This document shows, in pieces, positions 5,665 to 10,018 of a DNA stretch of 10,018 nucleotides (the stretch's first letter is position 1; the number at the start of each line of letters is the position of its first letter). Origin of the DNA: Thermoplasmatota archaeon (GTDB lineage Archaea > Thermoplasmatota > Penumbrarchaeia > Penumbrarchaeales > Penumbrarchaeaceae); assembly GCA_030600725.1 (NCBI GenBank), contig JAUVLN010000049.1, forward strand, positions 1 to 10,018. The letters are read 5' to 3'. A program made the position numbers and the translations under genes. The notes below the pieces were generated by a model. It was not told where the DNA came from. It searched no databases and saw only the letters and a program-made list of their open reading frames with translations.

Positions 5665-8600
5665 ATGAGACGGATTGCCACGCTCCTGATAGTATCGGCG
5701 ATGCTGCTGACATATGCCAATTTATTTGATCACGGGTCCTCACTACAATTTCGGACCGACGATCGGACCCGGGGAAACATAACCTGTTACAACTCCACCA
5801 CATACTATATCACACAAAACATCACGATCGCCTCCGGGGAAACGTGGATCTTCGACAATACAACCGCGATCTTCAACTGCTCCAGTGATGGAAATTTATC
5901 CATTAATGTTAAGAATGGGGGATCGCTGATCATAAGGAACGGATCCCATTTAACCCTTAACCGCACCGGCAATTTCTCCAACTGCGGGGGTTTCAACTAC
6001 AATATTCGGGCCTCCGGCGCATCCTCACTCAAGATCACTAACAGTAATATATCCCATGGGGGGTTCAAAGCTGGAGGGGGTTCAGCCCTCTACGTTAGGT
6101 GCAGTGATGCCTACATCGCAAACAACTCGTTTTACGACTGCACCTACGGGATCTGGGCGGACTGTGATCGATCAATGATCCTCAACAATACGTTCGAGAG
6201 GGTGGAGGGGTGCGCTATTTTCCTTCTTGAGAGAGGTCATTTCGTATCGAATAATACTATACTGGGTACGGGAGATGTGGCTATAGCCTCGTGGAACTCT
6301 TATGGAAGGTACCTGGCGGATTCAAGAATATCAAACAACATTATCAACGGTTGTTCGGGCGGTATCCAAATAAACGGACGAAGGAACTACATTGACAACA
6401 ACACCATCGGGAATGCGGTCGGAAAAGGAATATGGCTGTTCAATCACCAGTACCTTGATGACAGATCCATCATAGAAAACAATGAGGTGGATGGCGCCTC
6501 GATAGGCATATATGCTTCCGGGGGCAAGATCTCAATTCTAAACAACACTGCGTCCAACTGCTCGGATGTGGGAATAGTTACCGCCCCCTACAGCTACTCA
6601 TACCCCACAGAGATGTACATCCTTGGAAATCGAATTCAAAACGTACAAAACGGTGTCGAGATAATTACCTTCTGGAACGACAGAATGGAGGACAACCGTA
6701 TATCCAACTGTACCGGTATCGGTGTCTATGCCGCAAGCAACCCCAGGTTCATCAACAACTCGATCAACGGTTGCGATTCCATAGGGGTGAAGTTGGAATG
6801 TTTTAATAACGGCAGAATCAAATTAAATGAGGTAAGGAACTGTTATACCGGTCTAACTATAGGGGGATCGGGAGATCATCCATTAATAATACTTGAAAAC
6901 AGATTCCTTGATAATAGTATCAATATCGTCTGCTCCAACCTGAGAAGCGCTTCGTTTGAGAGGAACGTTATCGAATCATCCGGTACCGGGATCATCATCC
7001 ATCCTTCATGCTCCGATCTCAGTTTCACAAAGAACAGTTTCCAGGGAAATGACATTCATGCAGTCGACCATGTTTCATGCCGGTGGGATATAGGCGGGTA
7101 TGGCAACTACTGGTCTGATATGCCGAACTATACGGACTGGGATCGGGACGGGATCGTAGACAGCCCGGTTAAGATAGATGATGACAGCATCGATCATTAC
7201 CCTCTCATAGTACCCTGGGGCCACCCCAGCATCGATCTGATCGACCCCGCGAACCATGAGGTGCAGGTGGGCCTCTACCTCAATATAACCCTGCAGGCAG
7301 TCGATCCCGATGGTGACCTCCCTTTCTTTGAGCTCGCTTATCCCGAGGAATTGGACCTGGATTTCGATAACCTCACCGGCGAGATATCCCTGCTTGCTGA
7401 AATGGAGGACCTGGGCCGTCATCGATTCGATGTTTCCGTCTCGGATCTAAATGGCACCTTTGACGGTGGTTCCTTTTTCATATACATTGTCTGCAAGAAC
7501 CTTCCACCGAGTATATTGAACACGGGGGGTATCGAGATCCTGGCAGGGGAGGAGGGACATTATTTCCTCCATACACAAGACCCGAACGGGGATCACGTAT
7601 CGGTATCGATACTCCATACCGATGCGACATTTCCCATAAGGGTGAGATATGATAATTACCTTGATCTGGAACCTGGATATGATGATGCGGGGGTCTACTC
7701 GATCGAACTTAATCTGGACGATAATAACGGCACTCACCTCAACGTATCACTCGGAATCAGGGTCATACCGATTAACTTAGATCCCCAGGTCGTGCAACCC
7801 GAGGACCAGGAGATCTTTGCTGAAGAGGAGTTCTCATACCAGCTGGATTTCATTGAACCAAACAATGATCCGATATCCTTTCATTTGAATTACTCGGGAA
7901 CCGGATCTGCCAGTATCGACGAGGCTGGAATGATCATTATAACACCAAGTTTGGAGGATGTCGGGGAACAGATCATCCGTATCCTCGTATCCGACGGAAA
8001 CGGTTCCGAGGTCACGATCCAAATGATCCTTACGGTGACCCTCAATAATTCCGCTCCTGTGGCACCCCTGTCATTTGAACTGAAGATCGAATCCGGTGGT
8101 TTAATGGAAGTCGAGATTCCCTATTTTGATCCCGATGGGGATGAGATATATGTTGAGAAGATAGATTTTCCCTATTGGGCGGAACTTGATATTGAGATGA
8201 AAAGGCTCACGATGGAACCAGAGATGGATTCGGTTGGGTCGCACCGCTTTTCCATAAACATCACCGATCCATACGGATATTTCACGGTCACGGATCTCCT
8301 CGTACATGTTTACGAAGGTGAGATACCAACAACCACGATCCCGGTAGATATCAACATGATGGAAAGGGAGACCGTTGAACTTCATCTGTTGCCTGAACTC
8401 TCCGGGAACAGGACACCGTATGTTGATATCGAAATGATACCTGAATTCTGCAGATATGAAAGCGGGCGCCTATACATCGAACCCGTCGACGGGGACCACG
8501 GGGAGCACAGGATCGAATATACCGTTGGAGCCGTTGACGGGGTATCGGTCGATAGGAAACTCAACATCTCCGTGGGGATGAACCTATCGACGCTGAACGT

Positions 8601-9123
8601 GGAGATGAAAGGTGTCCCTGAGAACCTTCTCCTGACCGCAGGGGACGCTCTGGAACTGAGATTGGAGATCTCGGGCTATTCAGGGCCCCTCACGATCGTA
8701 TGGGAGATATCGCTGAAGGGCTACGTTGTGGCGATGGGATCCGGACCCAATCTAACCCGGACCTTCAACGAGAGCGGCACGTACACCATCGTTCCATATA
8801 TTGAAAACGGACCCGCACTGGCGGATGGGGTCACCATCACCGTACAGGAGCAAAGGGAGGAAGAGGGCGGTTTGCCAATAGTCCTTATTTTGCTTGTATT
8901 CCTGTTTTTATCCGTTCTTATTGCGGGCCTCATCCTGCTGATCGTCCGCAGGAGGAAAGAGGAGGTGGATGCTCCCTTGGAAATGCCGATACCTTTCAGA
9001 GCGGCTCCAGCCATCGCATCCGCTGAGCAACTATCGAAGAGAAATAATGAGGGAGGGAACGTCCTTAAAGGAGATGGACTCCCCTCCTTACCCCCCGTAA
9101 AAGCGGATGATGGCAATAAATAA
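5665..9123 (+). CDS. Giant NosD-like parallel beta-helix surface protein with cadherin/Ig-like modules and C-terminal membrane anchor
   Basis: The product has 1152 residues. A signal peptide is at about 1-27. Residues about 45-470 form a right-handed beta-helix: from residue 153 about 14 coils of roughly 23 residues follow the pattern NN-x-I-x-N/G-C-x-x-G-I/V. GNYWSD (480-485) and a following DRDGIVDSPV/YPLI segment are the hallmark end of NosD/periplasmic copper-binding-type domains. Next come about five cadherin-like modules (roughly 518-612, 613-704, 705-795, 796-886, 887-972) with Ca2+-type DPDGD/DPNGD motifs. A more divergent Ig/PKD-like module follows (974-1062), then one membrane helix (1069-1094), a basic stop RRRKEE and a Pro-rich cytoplasmic tail. 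It should stand on the cell surface, probably binding or cleaving carbohydrate or adhering; no catalytic residues can be assigned. N-x-S/T glycosylation sites are very dense. The beta-helix and first modules are visibly more A/T-rich than the neighbouring genes and than the 3' end. Confidence 0.9.
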   Translation: MRRIATLLIVSAMLLTYANLFDHGSSLQFRTDDRTRGNITCYNSTTYYITQNITIASGETWIFDNTTAIFNCSSDGNLSINVKNGGSLIIRNGSHLTLNRTGNFSNCGGFNYNIRASGASSLKITNSNISHGGFKAGGGSALYVRCSDAYIANNSFYDCTYGIWADCDRSMILNNTFERVEGCAIFLLERGHFVSNNTILGTGDVAIASWNSYGRYLADSRISNNIINGCSGGIQINGRRNYIDNNTIGNAVGKGIWLFNHQYLDDRSIIENNEVDGASIGIYASGGKISILNNTASNCSDVGIVTAPYSYSYPTEMYILGNRIQNVQNGVEIITFWNDRMEDNRISNCTGIGVYAASNPRFINNSINGCDSIGVKLECFNNGRIKLNEVRNCYTGLTIGGSGDHPLIILENRFLDNSINIVCSNLRSASFERNVIESSGTGIIIHPSCSDLSFTKNSFQGNDIHAVDHVSCRWDIGGYGNYWSDMPNYTDWDRDGIVDSPVKIDDDSIDHYPLIVPWGHPSIDLIDPANHEVQVGLYLNITLQAVDPDGDLPFFELAYPEELDLDFDNLTGEISLLAEMEDLGRHRFDVSVSDLNGTFDGGSFFIYIVCKNLPPSILNTGGIEILAGEEGHYFLHTQDPNGDHVSVSILHTDATFPIRVRYDNYLDLEPGYDDAGVYSIELNLDDNNGTHLNVSLGIRVIPINLDPQVVQPEDQEIFAEEEFSYQLDFIEPNNDPISFHLNYSGTGSASIDEAGMIIITPSLEDVGEQIIRILVSDGNGSEVTIQMILTVTLNNSAPVAPLSFELKIESGGLMEVEIPYFDPDGDEIYVEKIDFPYWAELDIEMKRLTMEPEMDSVGSHRFSINITDPYGYFTVTDLLVHVYEGEIPTTTIPVDINMMERETVELHLLPELSGNRTPYVDIEMIPEFCRYESGRLYIEPVDGDHGEHRIEYTVGAVDGVSVDRKLNISVGMNLSTLNVEMKGVPENLLLTAGDALELRLEISGYSGPLTIVWEISLKGYVVAMGSGPNLTRTFNESGTYTIVPYIENGPALADGVTITVQEQREEEGGLPIVLILLVFLFLSVLIAGLILLIVRRRKEEVDAPLEMPIPFRAAPAIASAEQLSKRNNEGGNVLKGDGLPSLPPVKADDGNK

Positions 9124-9136
9124 TATCTACGACTAG

Positions 9137-10018
9137 ATGGATAGGTTCGTTATGTACCACCTCACCATGGGGGAGATCAAATTCCTCAAGGAGTACCTGA
9201 CGGGGGACTCAAAGGACGGTGACATCACCTCCTCGATCCTGGGGGAACGGAGGGGGAGATTCGTGATCACCGTTGAGGACCAATGTGTGATCTCCGGGAT
9301 CGAACCGGTATCACACCTCTTCGAGACGGTGGGCGCCAGTGTGCTCTTACCCGATGGGATCGGATCGGGATCCAAGGTGGGCAAGGGCGTGACGATCATG
9401 ACGGTCGAGGGGCTGTCAAGGGAGATACTTCGCGTGGAGAGGACGTCGCTGAACATCCTCTCCAGGATGTCCGGGATAGCCACGCTCTCGCGGAAGGCAC
9501 AGGATATCGTTGAAAAGGCCTCGTCCGGCACCCGTGTCGCGGGAACCAGGAAGACCACCCCCGGATTCACCCTGTTCGAGAAGAGGGCGCTCATGGACGG
9601 GGGTGCACTCCCCCACAGGATGAACCTATCCCGGATGTCCATGCTCAAGGACAATCATATCGCGGCACTGGGAGGGGGACCGGAGGGGATAAAGATAGGA
9701 GTGAGGGAGCTCAGAAAACTCTACGGGCAGTACAATATCATCGAGGTGGAGGCGGAGGACCCGGAGCAGGGTATCGCCGCCCTTGAGGCGGGGGCGGACA
9801 TCATCATGCTTGATAACATGTCTCCGAAAGAGTGCGGGAAGGTGGCGGCCCGAATAAAGGACAGAGCCCGTGAATTAACGAGGTCCGTCACGATAGAGGC
9901 GTCAGGGGGGATCACCATGGAGAACCTCTCGGATTACGCTCCCCATGTCGATATCATCTCCCTGGGGTTCCTTACCTACGGCGCCAGGCCCGTAGGGTTC
10001 AAGATGGAGATGGTATAG
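9137..10018 (+). CDS. nadC: Quinolinate phosphoribosyltransferase (nicotinate-nucleotide pyrophosphorylase, carboxylating)
   Basis: It converts quinolinate + PRPP to nicotinate mononucleotide + CO2 + PPi, the entry of de novo quinolinate into NAD+ synthesis, in the cytoplasm. The 293 residues are of normal family length. The motifs in order are GDITS (28-32), ERTSLNILSRMSGIAT (101-116), TRKTTPG (137-143), HRMNLS (160-165), LKDNH (170-174), IEVEAED (202-208), MLDNM (224-228) and EASGGI (254-259). Arg102, Arg138, Lys139, His160, Arg161 and Lys171 are the expected substrate-binding residues. ATG 9137 lies 13 nt after the preceding stop with no clear ribosome site. An A/T-rich AATAAATAATATC (9115-9127) could be a TATA box, in which case a leaderless start at ATG 9152 (residue 6) is possible; ATG 9167 (residue 11) is another option. 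The stop TAG is the last codon of the window. The pathway is shared with nadE at 2695-3540. Confidence 0.96.
   Translation: MDRFVMYHLTMGEIKFLKEYLTGDSKDGDITSSILGERRGRFVITVEDQCVISGIEPVSHLFETVGASVLLPDGIGSGSKVGKGVTIMTVEGLSREILRVERTSLNILSRMSGIATLSRKAQDIVEKASSGTRVAGTRKTTPGFTLFEKRALMDGGALPHRMNLSRMSMLKDNHIAALGGGPEGIKIGVRELRKLYGQYNIIEVEAEDPEQGIAALEAGADIIMLDNMSPKECGKVAARIKDRARELTRSVTIEASGGITMENLSDYAPHVDIISLGFLTYGARPVGFKMEMV

Noticed and set aside
6115..7080. Repeated coil units considered as a DNA repeat array or CRISPR
   Set aside because: The repetition is at protein level only (about 23-residue coils with a loose motif); the DNA units differ and there are no constant repeats with spacers.

Overview
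The window looks like a stretch of an archaeal chromosome, most likely a euryarchaeote of the Thermoplasmatota type (lineage is an inference). The evidence is: A/T-rich TATA boxes about 25 nt upstream of several starts; probable leaderless starts for nadE and the HD phosphohydrolase gene; strong GGAGGTGAT-like Shine-Dalgarno sites inside operons; a TATA-binding-protein-like domain; and large secreted beta-helix/cadherin-like surface proteins with a C-terminal membrane anchor. The chromosome is tightly packed, with convergent gene pairs separated by only 2-3 nt.

Layout. Positions 1-345 (minus strand) hold a decayed serine recombinase that is cut by the window edge. It has an in-frame TGA in place of the conserved Arg of the LDRLGRS motif, and its N-terminus is scrambled. 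After a short promoter region, a plus-strand operon (490-2692) encodes an anchored secreted protein of unknown function, a three-helix membrane protein and a tandem winged-helix regulator. nadE (NAD+ synthetase) follows on the minus strand. Divergent from it is a two-gene plus-strand unit. Its first product is a 116-residue protein made of ONE TBP repeat fused to a CxxC...CxxC zinc ribbon. Its second is a 66-residue protein with a single C-terminal transmembrane helix. A minus-strand SAMHD1/COG1078-like HD phosphohydrolase comes next. Divergent from that is a 1152-residue NosD-like beta-helix surface protein with cadherin/Ig-like modules and a C-terminal membrane anchor. The last gene is nadC (quinolinate phosphoribosyltransferase), whose stop codon is the last base of the window.

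How the genes fit together. nadC (quinolinate to nicotinate mononucleotide) and nadE (deamido-NAD to NAD+) are two steps of one pathway lying about 6 kb apart, but in separate transcription units. The 490-2692 operon looks like a cell-surface module with its own DNA-binding regulator. The most unusual locus is the half-TBP/zinc-ribbon gene with its small membrane protein partner. Full-length TBPs carry two repeats in one chain. Here the region upstream of the single repeat is the divergent nadE promoter, and the zinc ribbon sits where the second repeat should be, so this is not a simple truncation. Homodimerisation to rebuild a DNA-binding saddle is an attractive but untested idea.
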